Below are positions 6,146 through 13,982 of a stretch of 15,102 nucleotides of DNA, in pieces. Both the position numbers and the translations under genes were made by a program. Location of the stretch: positions 1,825 to 16,926 of the forward strand of contig DHIR01000144.1 in NCBI GenBank assembly GCA_002403905.1. Reading direction: 5' to 3'. Every line of letters starts with the position of its first letter. The stretch's first letter is position 1. This DNA is from Mucilaginibacter sp. UBA4741 (GTDB taxonomy: Bacteria; Bacteroidota; Bacteroidia; Sphingobacteriales; Sphingobacteriaceae). The notes beneath the pieces were generated by a model. The model saw nothing but the letters and a program-made list of their open reading frames with translations, did not search any database and was not told where the DNA came from.

Positions 6146-7018
6146 CTATCCAAACAGGTCAGTACTTAAATACCTGTCGCCCCTGTCGCAGCAAATAAAT
6201 ACAATAACGCCTTCTTTTAACTCGGTGGCTAATTTTAGGGCGGCGGATAATGCACCCCCGCTGCTCATGCCGGCAAATACACCTTCTTCGCGAGCCAATT
6301 TACGGGTCATCGCTACGGCATCCACTTCGGATATATCCATTATCCGGTCAACTTTTTTAGGGTCGAATATTTTTGGCAGGTAAGCCTCGGGCCAGCGGCG
6401 TATGCCGGGGATGGATGAGCCTTCGGTTGGCTGGCAGCCTACAATTTGAATATCGGGATTAACTTCTTTTAAAAATTTAGAGCAACCCATAATGGTACCT
6501 GTTGTACCCATGGCGCTTACAAAGTGGGTTATTTTATGGTCGGTATCACGCCATATCTCGGGGCCCGTTGTTTTATAATGAGCCATGTAGTTATCATGGT
6601 TGGCAAACTGGTTCAGTATATAATAACCTTCGTTCGCGGCTTTGCTTTCGGCATAATCACGGCAGGCTTCTATGCCATCAAGCAGCGTTACTTTAGCACC
6701 AAATGCTTCCATAGCCAACGTACGTTCTTTGGTCGAATTTGATGGCAAGGCCAGTTCGATCTCTAAACCAAACAAGCAAGCTATCATAGACAGTGCAATA
6801 CCGGTATTGCCGCTGGTAGCTTCAATTAATTTACTGCCGGGTTTAATGTCGCCACGCTCTAAAGCGCTTTTTATCATGTTTAGCGCCGCACGGTCTTTTA
6901 CACTGCCGCCGGGGTTGTTACCCTCCAGCTTGCCATATATTTTTACGTTGGGGTTGGGGTTTAACCGCTTAATTTCAACCAGCGGCGTATTGCCTATCAG
7001 ATCAATTAATGTAGCCAT
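6146..7018 (-). CDS. cysM: Cysteine synthase B (O-acetylserine sulfhydrylase) CysM
   Basis: This 290-residue, fold-type II PLP enzyme makes L-cysteine from O-acetyl-L-serine and sulfide (CysM homologues can also use thiosulfate). The PLP lysine is K41 in NNPGGSVKDRAA, the substrate-binding loop is TSGNTG (68-73), and the phosphate-binding glycine loop is GTTGT (171-175). Two features favour CysM over CysK: the SSIPGIRRWPEAYLP segment (201-215) and the C-terminal DRGDRYLSTDLF (278-289). The start ATG (7016-7018) lies one base after the cysE stop, so the two genes are almost certainly co-transcribed and translationally coupled. The product of CysE is the substrate of this enzyme. The short C-terminus is normal for CysM. 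The 22-bp inverted repeat lies just downstream. Confidence 0.96.
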   Translation of the reverse strand: MATLIDLIGNTPLVEIKRLNPNPNVKIYGKLEGNNPGGSVKDRAALNMIKSALERGDIKPGSKLIEATSGNTGIALSMIACLFGLEIELALPSNSTKERTLAMEAFGAKVTLLDGIEACRDYAESKAANEGYYILNQFANHDNYMAHYKTTGPEIWRDTDHKITHFVSAMGTTGTIMGCSKFLKEVNPDIQIVGCQPTEGSSIPGIRRWPEAYLPKIFDPKKVDRIMDISEVDAVAMTRKLAREEGVFAGMSSGGALSAALKLATELKEGVIVFICCDRGDRYLSTDLFG

Positions 7019-7019
7019 G

Positions 7020-7829
7020 CTATTGTTTGTCCTTTTTTAAAACCTTTACCGTCGACGCATGGTAAACTCTTGAATGCGGCTGAACGCTTTTTGTCAGCCA
7101 AACATTGCCGCCTATAACGCTATCATGCCCCACAATAGTTTCGCCGCCTAATATAGTAGCACCCGAGTAGATCACCACATTATCTTCAACCGTAGGATGT
7201 CGCTTGGTATCAGCCATAAATTTTTCAACGCTTAAAGCGCCTAGGGTTACCCCCTGATATAGCTTTACGTGTTTACCTATCCTGGTCGTTTCGCCAATTA
7301 CAATGCCGGTACCGTGGTCAATGTAAAAGTATTCATCAATATTTGCTGCAGGGTGTATATCAATACCCGTTTTTGAATGTGCATATTCTGTTAATATGCG
7401 GGGTATTAGCGGGACATCATATTTATATAAACTATGCGCCAGGCGATAAAAACATATCGCGTAAAAGCCAGGGTAGGTACGTATTACTTCAAACTCGCTG
7501 CGTGCGGCAGGGTCGCCATTAAAAATAGCCTGGATATCGGTATTCAATATTCGGTACAATTCTGGCAATTGATCAAAGAAACTCTTAGACCGGTCCTTAT
7601 TATCGCAATCGCTGCAAGCTTGGGTAGCATTCATGATATGCAATAGCTCTTCTTGCAGTTTTGCAAATTCGTCTTGCAATTGCCCTATAGAAATGAACAC
7701 CTTTTTTGATTGCTCAGGAAACAACAAGCGAATAACCTGCAAAGCCCAGGTGGTAATTTCTTTATTAGAAGGTACTGCCTCGGCTAGCTGCTGTTTATTT
7801 AATATCTGCCTGTAAAATTTGTCGTTCAT
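7020..7829 (-). CDS. cysE: Serine O-acetyltransferase CysE
   Basis: This 269-residue protein transfers acetyl from acetyl-CoA to L-serine, the first committed step of cysteine synthesis. An alpha-helical N-terminal half (to about residue 150) precedes a left-handed beta-helix built from hexapeptide repeats (about 155-250). The catalytic pair D157 (in GIDIHPAA) and H172 (in YIDHGTGIVIGET) has the same 15-residue spacing as Asp143 and His158 of E. coli CysE. The acetyl-CoA side is marked by YQGVTLGALS (191-200) and GATILGG (223-229). A cysteine pair (ACSDC, 71-75) in the N-terminal domain is a small oddity. The C-terminus ends in VLKKDKQ, not the terminal Ile that docks into CysK in classic cysteine synthase complexes, which fits a CysM partner. 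It heads a two-gene operon with cysM. Confidence 0.96.
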   Translation of the reverse strand: MNDKFYRQILNKQQLAEAVPSNKEITTWALQVIRLLFPEQSKKVFISIGQLQDEFAKLQEELLHIMNATQACSDCDNKDRSKSFFDQLPELYRILNTDIQAIFNGDPAARSEFEVIRTYPGFYAICFYRLAHSLYKYDVPLIPRILTEYAHSKTGIDIHPAANIDEYFYIDHGTGIVIGETTRIGKHVKLYQGVTLGALSVEKFMADTKRHPTVEDNVVIYSGATILGGETIVGHDSVIGGNVWLTKSVQPHSRVYHASTVKVLKKDKQ

Positions 7830-7935
7830 TGTGTGTATAGTCTTGCTACCCTTTACATTGCAAGTTTATACAAAAAATTGTTGTTTGTATGTAAAAAGTA
7901 TATGGGTCTGATAGAATTAGTAGTAACTGTTGCCA
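7830..7935 (-). promoter_or_regulatory. Leader of cysE-cysM with a short inverted repeat
   Basis: These 106 bases precede cysE and follow the methyltransferase stop, so the cysEM promoter is probably here. ATACAAA (7868-7874) and TTTGTAT (7884-7890) form a 7-bp inverted repeat with a 9-base spacer, of a size a dimeric regulator could bind. On the minus strand TAAACTTG is a one-mismatch -7 box. No regulator is identified. Confidence 0.3.
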
Positions 7936-8544
7936 CTACCTTTTTTGAACACACCAGGTAGTCATACAGCGCAGATTCTGTACGTTGGTGGTTTTAATAG
8001 GTTCATGTAGTCTACCAAATTTAAGGGTGCGGGCAAACAGCATTTCATGATTAACTAAAAATCTTACTGAGCCATCAGGTAATTGATACTGGTCATTACC
8101 CACACTTTTAACCAATGTTTCTATACCAATATCAGAAGCCAAACGGGCAAAGAAATAACCGCCCGGTTTTAAAACACGGAAAGCCTCCTTAATCATCGCA
8201 TCAAAATGTGCTTTATCTTTCGCGAAATGCAGCACCGCGCTGCTGATCACCAGGTCAAATGTCTCATTCTGAAAAGGAAGATCTTCGGCACTGCCTACAC
8301 TAAAATTTTCTGTTGGATTGGTCGATGCCAAAGCTGCTGATAATGCGCGTACCATATTAATAGCATCCGGACTTTGGTCTATACCGAACACCTTATAATT
8401 ATTCTTTAAAAAATAATGCAGGTTTCTGCCGCCTCCGCAGCCTATATCCAAAACGTTGCGGCAATGCTGATACGTCCCTTTTAACAATTGGTCAAATAGA
8501 TAGATATCTATGTTGCCGTATGCCTCGTGCGGATCTTCAGACAT
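7936..8544 (-). CDS. Class I SAM-dependent methyltransferase (Methyltransf_11 type)
   Basis: This 202-residue protein is a single Rossmann-type methyltransferase domain. Motif I is VLDIGCGGGRN (31-41), the acidic residue that binds the SAM ribose is D56 in VFGIDQS (52-58), motif II/III regions are GSAEDLPF (84-91) and FDLVISSAVLHF (96-107), and the post-motif LRVLKPGG-like segment reads FRVLKPGG (122-129). The substrate is not identifiable: the variable C-terminal part (140-202) has no recognised motif, although two histidines and two cysteines are present. The ATG at 8542-8544 overlaps the end of the E1 gene by 8 nt, so translation is probably coupled. Whether it modifies a metabolite linked to that enzyme or was simply placed there is unknown. 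No terminator is seen after it. Confidence 0.88.
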   Translation of the reverse strand: MSEDPHEAYGNIDIYLFDQLLKGTYQHCRNVLDIGCGGGRNLHYFLKNNYKVFGIDQSPDAINMVRALSAALASTNPTENFSVGSAEDLPFQNETFDLVISSAVLHFAKDKAHFDAMIKEAFRVLKPGGYFFARLASDIGIETLVKSVGNDQYQLPDGSVRFLVNHEMLFARTLKFGRLHEPIKTTNVQNLRCMTTWCVQKR

Positions 8545-10516
8545 AATTAAGTAATTGCTGCATGGCTTTCTCCAGGCGAGATTTGCCGAGGAACTGACTT
8601 TCCAATCCCTTATCCATAGGCACGGGCGTATCTAAACTGGCGCAGCGCATAATGGGGGCCTTTAATTCTTTAAAGCAATTCTCGGTTATTGTAGCGGCAA
8701 CCTCGGCCCCAAAACCACCGGTTAAGGTATCTTCATGCAATACCATTGCCCTGCCGGTTTTCTTTACACTGGTTGTAACCGTGTTTATATCCCACGGTTG
8801 CAGGCTGCGCAGATCGATAATTTCAATAGATAGATCGGGGTGATTACTTAAATATTCAAGCGCCCAGTGTACGGCATAGCCATAAGCTATGATGGTGGCA
8901 GTGATGCCTTTTTTAACTACCCTAGCTTTGCCTATCTCTATATATATATCGCCTTCGGGCACTTCGCCGGTTAGGTTGCGGTACAGGTATTTATGCTCAA
9001 AGTACATTACCGGGTTTGGGTCGGCAATGGCGGCCATTAACAGGCCCTTCGCATCAGCCGGGAAAGCCGGGTATACCACTTTTAGTCCCGGCGTTTTAGT
9101 AAACCACGCCTCATTACTTTGTGAATGGAACGGCCCGCCCGCTGTACCCGCGCCCGTTGGCATACGGATAACAACATCAACGTTTTGCCCCCAGCGATAA
9201 TGGGTTTTGGCAAGATTGTTTACTATTTGTGTAAAGCCACTGGTTACAAAATCGGCAAATTGCATTTCAACTATTGCTTTGTAGCCGTTAAGTGATAAAC
9301 CCATGGCCGCACCTACAATGCCCGATTCGCAAAGCGGTGTGTTGCGCACGCGCTCTTTGCCAAAAAGCTCAACAAAGCCTTCCGTCACTTTAAAAACACC
9401 ACCATATTCGGCTATATCCTGGCCCATAATTACCAGGTTATTATATTTACGCATGGATAGTATTAAGCCATCTCTTATAGCATCAATATAACGCACTACG
9501 CTTGACTTGCCCGACAGCTTAAACGTTGGCCGGGTTGATGGTTGGTATACATCGCCCATTTCGGTAAATATGTTGGGGCGAATATCTTTTTCGTTTAATA
9601 CCTTTTCAATAATGGGGTCTATCTCTTTCAAAAAATCGTTGCGTAAATAAGGTATCCACTCTGGTCGTAACGCTCCTTCGGCAATTAAAAAGTTCTCGAA
9701 TTTGCTTATCGGGTCCTTGTCCTGCCATTCGTCAAACAACACCTGCGGTACGTATTTAGTACCCGATGCTTCTTCATGCCCGCGCATCCTGAATGTTGTA
9801 CATTCAACCAATACCGGCCTCGGCCTTTTGCGGATGTTGTTGGCTATCTCGCTAATAGCATAATAAACCTCTAATATATTATTGCCATTTATCTGGCGGC
9901 CTTCAATACCGTATCCTATGGCTTTATCAATTAGTTTCTTTGCTTTATATTGCTCGCTTGTTGGGGTTGATAAAGCGTATCCGTTATTCTCTATCAAAAA
10001 AATAACAGGCAGGTTCCATACGGCTGCAATGTTTAAGGCCTCATGGAAATCGCCTTCGCTGGTACCGCCTTCGCCGGTAAATACCAAAGTCGCTTTTTTA
10101 CGTCCGGCTAAAACATCAGCCAAAGCAATACCATCAGCTAAAGCCATTTGGGGGCCGAGGTGCGAGATCATTCCAATAATTTTATGTTCTTGCGAGCCGA
10201 AATGAAACGACCGGTCGCGGCCCTTGGTAAAGCCGGATGCTTTGCCCTGCCATTGCCCTAACAAACGATTAAACGGTACGTTACGGGCGGTGAACACACC
10301 AAGGTTACGGTGCATGGGTAAAATATATTCATCGGGCTGCATAGCTAGCGCGCAACCTACTGCAATAGCCTCCTGACCGATCCCCGAAAACCACTTACCA
10401 ATGCGCCCCTGCCGAAGCAAGACCAGCATCTTTTCTTCAATAACACGCGGGAACAGCAGTTTTTTATAAATTGCTATCAGCGCATTATCGTCCAGGTTTT
10501 TCCGGTCAAAAATCAT
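8537..10516 (-). CDS. Fused E1 alpha-beta subunit of a thiamine-dependent 2-oxo acid dehydrogenase
   Basis: In 659 residues this protein joins an E1 alpha domain (about 1-320) to an E1 beta domain (about 335-659). The alpha part has the ThDP-magnesium motif GEGGTSEGDFHEALN (148-162) closing at ENNGYALS (176-183). The beta part has the ThDP-activating glutamate in TPLCESGI (393-400, E397), QFADF (419-423), the histidine of GPFHSQSNEAWF (461-472) and LHEDTLTGGFGAE (593-605). The family decarboxylates a 2-oxo acid and passes the acyl group to lipoyl-E2. Fused E1 of this kind in Bacteroidota is commonly annotated as 2-oxoisovalerate dehydrogenase, but the substrate is not proven here. The loop usually written GHSTSDD reads RGHEEASGTKYVP (245-257). 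No E2 or E3 gene lies in the window, so the partners are encoded elsewhere. The downstream methyltransferase overlaps its stop. Confidence 0.92.
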   Translation of the reverse strand: MIFDRKNLDDNALIAIYKKLLFPRVIEEKMLVLLRQGRIGKWFSGIGQEAIAVGCALAMQPDEYILPMHRNLGVFTARNVPFNRLLGQWQGKASGFTKGRDRSFHFGSQEHKIIGMISHLGPQMALADGIALADVLAGRKKATLVFTGEGGTSEGDFHEALNIAAVWNLPVIFLIENNGYALSTPTSEQYKAKKLIDKAIGYGIEGRQINGNNILEVYYAISEIANNIRKRPRPVLVECTTFRMRGHEEASGTKYVPQVLFDEWQDKDPISKFENFLIAEGALRPEWIPYLRNDFLKEIDPIIEKVLNEKDIRPNIFTEMGDVYQPSTRPTFKLSGKSSVVRYIDAIRDGLILSMRKYNNLVIMGQDIAEYGGVFKVTEGFVELFGKERVRNTPLCESGIVGAAMGLSLNGYKAIVEMQFADFVTSGFTQIVNNLAKTHYRWGQNVDVVIRMPTGAGTAGGPFHSQSNEAWFTKTPGLKVVYPAFPADAKGLLMAAIADPNPVMYFEHKYLYRNLTGEVPEGDIYIEIGKARVVKKGITATIIAYGYAVHWALEYLSNHPDLSIEIIDLRSLQPWDINTVTTSVKKTGRAMVLHEDTLTGGFGAEVAATITENCFKELKAPIMRCASLDTPVPMDKGLESQFLGKSRLEKAMQQLLNYV

Positions 10517-10567
10517 CCAGCTAATCTACTGATTTTTTGGGGGTGTTCATGAAGGAGGTTAAAGGGC

Positions 10568-11128
10568 CTAGTTTAACGAAGACAATTGTTGCTCCAATAT
10601 ACCGAAATCAAATTTTGGTTTGATGGCATATTTTAGTTGGATCAAGCCGCTCGAAAAAGTTTCGCTGCCCAGGAACAGCAGGTCCAGTTTCTCGCTTATA
10701 TCATAAAACAGGGGCTTACCGCCACCTAATACAACGGGGTGTACAGAAATAATAAACTCGCTGATGAGCTTATGTTTAATAAAGCTCGATAATAATGAGG
10801 CACCACCAAACAACCATATGTTTTTACCCGGTAGCCCGCGTACAGTCTGGATATCTTTTAAAAAATCTTTGCTGTGTATAACCTCAATATGCGGGTTCGG
10901 TATTAAAAAAGGCGAATCGGTAAAAACATAGATCTGCTTATCGGCAAAAGGGCTGGGCAGCCCGTCAATCATATCATAACTTTTGCGCCCCATAAATATG
11001 GCATCGGTACTGGCAAAAAAAGCCTCCATACCGTAATCCTGGTCGGTTAGGCACCAATCAATTTCGCCCTTAGGGCCTTCAATAAAGCCATCCAGACTAA
11101 CTGCCAGGTTTAATATTATTTTGCGCAT
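10568..11128 (-). CDS. Dihydrofolate reductase / RibD C-terminal family protein
   Basis: This 186-residue protein has the RibD-C/DHFR-like fold marks: an N-terminal strand and turn IILNLAVSLDGFIEG (4-18) followed by EIDW (22-25), the MGRKSYD nucleotide-site segment (46-52), the glycine loop IWLFGGASL (104-112) and VHPVVLGGGKPLF (129-141). This class covers many stand-alone NAD(P)H-binding reductases (YwjB/YyaP type) of unassigned substrate. It lacks the deaminase domain of RibD and the typical active-site pattern of FolA, so neither name is justified. It starts 9 nt after the lutB stop and ends 51 nt before the E1 gene start, all on one strand, so it probably sits inside one transcription unit. 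The physiological reaction is unknown. Confidence 0.85.
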   Translation of the reverse strand: MRKIILNLAVSLDGFIEGPKGEIDWCLTDQDYGMEAFFASTDAIFMGRKSYDMIDGLPSPFADKQIYVFTDSPFLIPNPHIEVIHSKDFLKDIQTVRGLPGKNIWLFGGASLLSSFIKHKLISEFIISVHPVVLGGGKPLFYDISEKLDLLFLGSETFSSGLIQLKYAIKPKFDFGILEQQLSSLN

Positions 11129-11137
11129 TTAGGATCT

Positions 11138-12523
11138 TTATTTTTCAGGCTGATGTTTTTCCTGCCATTGCTGCGTAAAAGATTTACCGGCAACATTTGG
11201 CATATCCCTGTAATGTCCCCATGTTTTTTTGAAGAAGGTTTTCATCAAAAGGTTTTTGGTTTTACCGCTTAAAAAATCTTCCAGTCGGCGGCTTAACATA
11301 CCGGTCTTCCACATTTTCCAGCCAAATTTTTCGGCCGTTGGCGATAAGCCCTCATTAACAGCATCCCTGCGGTTAAGCAGCAGCATTTTGTGGATATCAA
11401 TTTTTACCGGGCAAACCTCAGTACATTTACCGCATAGGCTTGAAGCATAACTTAGGTGCTTAAACTCTTTCATGCCCTGCAAGTGCGGGGTAATAATAGA
11501 GCCTATAGGGCCGCTATAAGCTGTATTATAAGTATGGCCGCCAATGTTTTTATAAACCGGGCAGGCATTTAAACAAGCCCCGCAACGGATGCAATATAAA
11601 CCCTGGCGCTGGTCTTTTTGAGCAAGCAGGTTGGTGCGGCCGTTATCCAGCAGTACCACATACATTTCTTCGGGGCCATCTGTTTCGTCAGCCTGGCGCG
11701 GGCCGCTTAGTATGGTATTATAAACCGTTAAATTTTGGCCGGTACCATGTGTTGCCAGCATTGGCCAAAACAGGTCAAGATCCGTTAGGGATGGTATTAA
11801 CTTTTCAATACCCACAACAGCAATATGTATTTTAGGGAACGAGGTGCTTAACCTGGCATTACCCTCATTTTCTGACAGCGCGATGCTACCTGTATCTGCA
11901 ATTAAAAAATTGCCGCCGGTTATACCCACATCGGCTTGAACATATTTTTCGCGCAATAACTCGCGCGCTTTTTGAGTCAATTGTTCGGGGGTGAAATCTA
12001 TCGGGGTGCCAAAACGTTCGTGAAAAAGTTTGGCAATGTCCTCTTTGGACAGGTGCATAGCCGGCGTTACAATGTGGTAAGGTTTTTGCCCCAGCAATTG
12101 TATAATGTATTCGCCCAGATCTGACTCTATTGATTCGATATGATGATGTTCCAGGAACTCGTTTAGCTCGATTTCCTCGGTAACCATTGATTTTGATTTG
12201 ATAACCGTTTTGGCGCCTGCCTTTTGTATGATATTTAGTATTTCTTTATTGGCCTCGGCAGCATCATTGGCCCAGATAACTTTACCGCCGCGTTTTTGAA
12301 AGTTTGCTTCAAACTCGGGCAATATTTTGTCCAGGTTTTCCATCACCTTCCACTTAATTACGTGGCCCTTTTTCTTAGCATTATCCAGGTTTACAAGTCT
12401 GCCCAAACCACGATCTACAGCGGTATCGTACTTGGCAATATTGTAATTGATAATCCTACGGTGATCTATATCAAACGCCTTATTTTCCGCGTCAACTAAA
12501 AACTCTTCCGAAATGCTTGTCAT
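11138..12523 (-). CDS. lutB: LutB-type lactate utilisation iron-sulfur protein (LUD domain plus ferredoxin domain)
   Basis: This 461-residue protein matches the LutB/YkgF architecture. The N-terminal LUD domain (about 60-295) contains GITGGNFLIADTGSIAL (200-216) and the THGTGQN segment (258-264). The ferredoxin-like region has C311, C314, C317 and C321 in YCIRCGACLNACPVY, and C364, C367 and C371 in SLCGKCTEVCPVKIDIH. The position that would hold a fourth Cys in the second set is S361, which I recall as usual in this family. A C-terminal helical part (about 385-461) follows. With LutA and LutC it forms an L-lactate-oxidising system whose electrons go to the respiratory chain. Neither lutA nor lutC is next to it here. 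The rpiB terminator lies just upstream, so it starts its own unit with the DHFR-family gene downstream. Confidence 0.92.
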   Translation of the reverse strand: MTSISEEFLVDAENKAFDIDHRRIINYNIAKYDTAVDRGLGRLVNLDNAKKKGHVIKWKVMENLDKILPEFEANFQKRGGKVIWANDAAEANKEILNIIQKAGAKTVIKSKSMVTEEIELNEFLEHHHIESIESDLGEYIIQLLGQKPYHIVTPAMHLSKEDIAKLFHERFGTPIDFTPEQLTQKARELLREKYVQADVGITGGNFLIADTGSIALSENEGNARLSTSFPKIHIAVVGIEKLIPSLTDLDLFWPMLATHGTGQNLTVYNTILSGPRQADETDGPEEMYVVLLDNGRTNLLAQKDQRQGLYCIRCGACLNACPVYKNIGGHTYNTAYSGPIGSIITPHLQGMKEFKHLSYASSLCGKCTEVCPVKIDIHKMLLLNRRDAVNEGLSPTAEKFGWKMWKTGMLSRRLEDFLSGKTKNLLMKTFFKKTWGHYRDMPNVAGKSFTQQWQEKHQPEK

Positions 12524-12549
12524 GGTGCTAAGGTAATTTTTTTAATCCT

Positions 12550-12586
12550 AAAAAAATAGCGATAGATTCAAAACCTATCGCTATTT
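12550..12586 (-). terminator. Intrinsic terminator after rpiB
   Basis: AAATAGCGATAG (12554-12565) and CTATCGCTATTT (12575-12586) form a perfect 12-bp stem with a 9-base loop. Read on the minus strand, the stem is followed by seven Ts (complement of the A run 12550-12556). It lies 28 nt after the rpiB stop and 27 nt before the lutB start, so it separates the accC-tatC-rpiB side from the lutB unit. Confidence 0.93.
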
Positions 12587-12613
12587 ATATTACTTATTAC
12601 CGCAATTTATGTT

Positions 12614-13048
12614 TTATGAGTAGGCTATTTTGCCAACTCGCCTTGCATGGCGGCCACCCTCAAATTTGGTATTAAAAAATATCTCTACAATGTTCTTTGC
12701 TTGTTCTAACGTTACAAAGTTTGATGGTATGCATAACACGTTAGCATCGGTATGGCTACGGGCCGGTTCTGTTACCGCTTCGTTATAGCATAACGCCGCG
12801 CGTATGCCCTGGTGTTTGTTGGCCGCAATGGCCACACCGTTGGCGCTGCCGCAAAGTAATATGCCGTAATCAAACTCGCCGCTCTCAATCGCCGAAGCAA
12901 CCGGGTGCGCAAAGTCTGTATAATCGCATGAGTCTTTAGAGAAGGTGCCAAAATCTTTTACATTCTCGCCCAATATGGTTAACAGGGCGTTTTTCATTTC
13001 GAAACCGGCGTGATCTGCACCTATGGCAATTTTTAGTCCTTCTATCAT
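12614..13048 (-). CDS. rpiB: Ribose-5-phosphate isomerase B
   Basis: This 144-residue protein interconverts ribose 5-phosphate and ribulose 5-phosphate in the non-oxidative pentose phosphate pathway (some homologues also act on allose 6-phosphate). The N-terminal IAIGADHAGFEMK (7-19) is the family phosphate and sugar site. The catalytic cysteine is C66 in LLCGSANGVAIAANK (64-78), followed by ARSHTDANVL (96-105), whose H99 is the expected ring-opening histidine. The loop after the Cys reads GSANGV rather than the more familiar GTGIGM, with the Cys base itself kept. GGRHARRVGKI (131-141) is the usual C-terminal end. It starts 15 nt after the tatC stop and is probably co-transcribed with it; a strong terminator follows. 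Confidence 0.95.
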   Translation of the reverse strand: MIEGLKIAIGADHAGFEMKNALLTILGENVKDFGTFSKDSCDYTDFAHPVASAIESGEFDYGILLCGSANGVAIAANKHQGIRAALCYNEAVTEPARSHTDANVLCIPSNFVTLEQAKNIVEIFFNTKFEGGRHARRVGKIAYS

Positions 13049-13063
13049 TTTATTATAAACTAA

Positions 13064-13915
13064 TTACGAGTTCATTATGTCATCATGCGCCTTTGCACGT
13101 CTTTTTTCAACTGTTGATGCTACAACTATCCCTACCTCATATAGGGCAAATAATGGTATGGTTGCTATCATGGTAGTTAAAAAATCCGGCGATGGGGATA
13201 TAACGGCACCTACTATTAATAATATCACTACAGAGTACCGGCGCGTTTTTTTCATGAACGTACCCGTTAATATTCCTATTGATGCCAGTATATATATCAG
13301 GATGGGCAGTTCAAAAACAATACCTATAATTAAAGTAATGGTTGCCACCATTGACAGATATGAGCCGACAGTAAACTCGTTTTTAATAGTATCATCAACG
13401 GTATAGCTGGCTAGGAAAGAAATAGACTCGGGCGCTATAATATAGTAGCCAAATAAGATACCCAGAATGAAAAGTGCCGATGCATAAAAAACAAAGCCGC
13501 TAGCCGCTTTTTTTTCTTTAGCCAGCAGGGCCGGTTTAATAAAGCGCCATATCTCCCATAAAATATAAGGGATAGACACAATGATACCTATCAGCACCGA
13601 CGAGTTGATTTGCAGCATGAACTGCCCGGCAACCTCAGTATTAATGATCTCGGCATTTATTTTTGATACACAAAAGCCCTCGCCCAATTTACACATCATT
13701 CTGTAGGTCCAGAAGTCAGGCTGAAAGGGACCCATTATAATTTTGGTGAATATAAAGCTGTAATTTAAAAAAGCTACCAGCGCAAAAACAACAACAGCAA
13801 TAGCCGACCGTATTAAATGCCATCTTAAAGCCTCTAAATGCTCAAAAAACGACATTTCAGACTCGATGGTTTTACCCTTATCCTGTATTGCTTTTATTAT
13901 TTTGTTCTCGCTCAT
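13064..13915 (-). CDS. tatC: Sec-independent (twin-arginine) protein translocase subunit TatC
   Basis: This 283-residue inner-membrane protein recognises twin-arginine signal peptides and, with TatA/E, exports folded proteins. Six membrane helices can be placed at about 36-55, 103-122, 140-162, 187-210, 227-240 and 247-267. Family motifs are SFFEHLEALRWHL (22-34) at the cytoplasmic N-terminus, which contains the signal-peptide-binding glutamate (E28), FELPILIYIL (201-210) with E202 matching the conserved Glu of E. coli TatC, and SPSPDFLTTMIATIPLFALYE (split as SPSPDF 240-245 and PLFALYE 254-260). A periplasmic loop of about 40 residues (62-100) with two cysteines (C75, C82) is longer than in E. 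coli TatC. No tatA or tatB gene is in the window. It lies between accC (67 nt upstream) and rpiB (15 nt downstream). Confidence 0.95.
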   Translation of the reverse strand: MSENKIIKAIQDKGKTIESEMSFFEHLEALRWHLIRSAIAVVVFALVAFLNYSFIFTKIIMGPFQPDFWTYRMMCKLGEGFCVSKINAEIINTEVAGQFMLQINSSVLIGIIVSIPYILWEIWRFIKPALLAKEKKAASGFVFYASALFILGILFGYYIIAPESISFLASYTVDDTIKNEFTVGSYLSMVATITLIIGIVFELPILIYILASIGILTGTFMKKTRRYSVVILLIVGAVISPSPDFLTTMIATIPLFALYEVGIVVASTVEKRRAKAHDDIMNS

Positions 13916-13982
13916 CTGTTTAGTTATCCTTGCTTGTATGCCCGGATGCTAATTACGTTTTAATTACTGGTAATAGTTTTAT

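Noticed and set aside
6672..7040. Plus-strand frame of 122 codons opposite cysM
   Set aside because: It is antisense to a well-supported cysteine synthase and its translation has no recognisable features.
10549..10560. AAGGAGG-like Shine-Dalgarno sequence on the plus strand
   Set aside because: No plus-strand reading frame of useful length follows; the surrounding genes are all on the minus strand. It is taken as chance.
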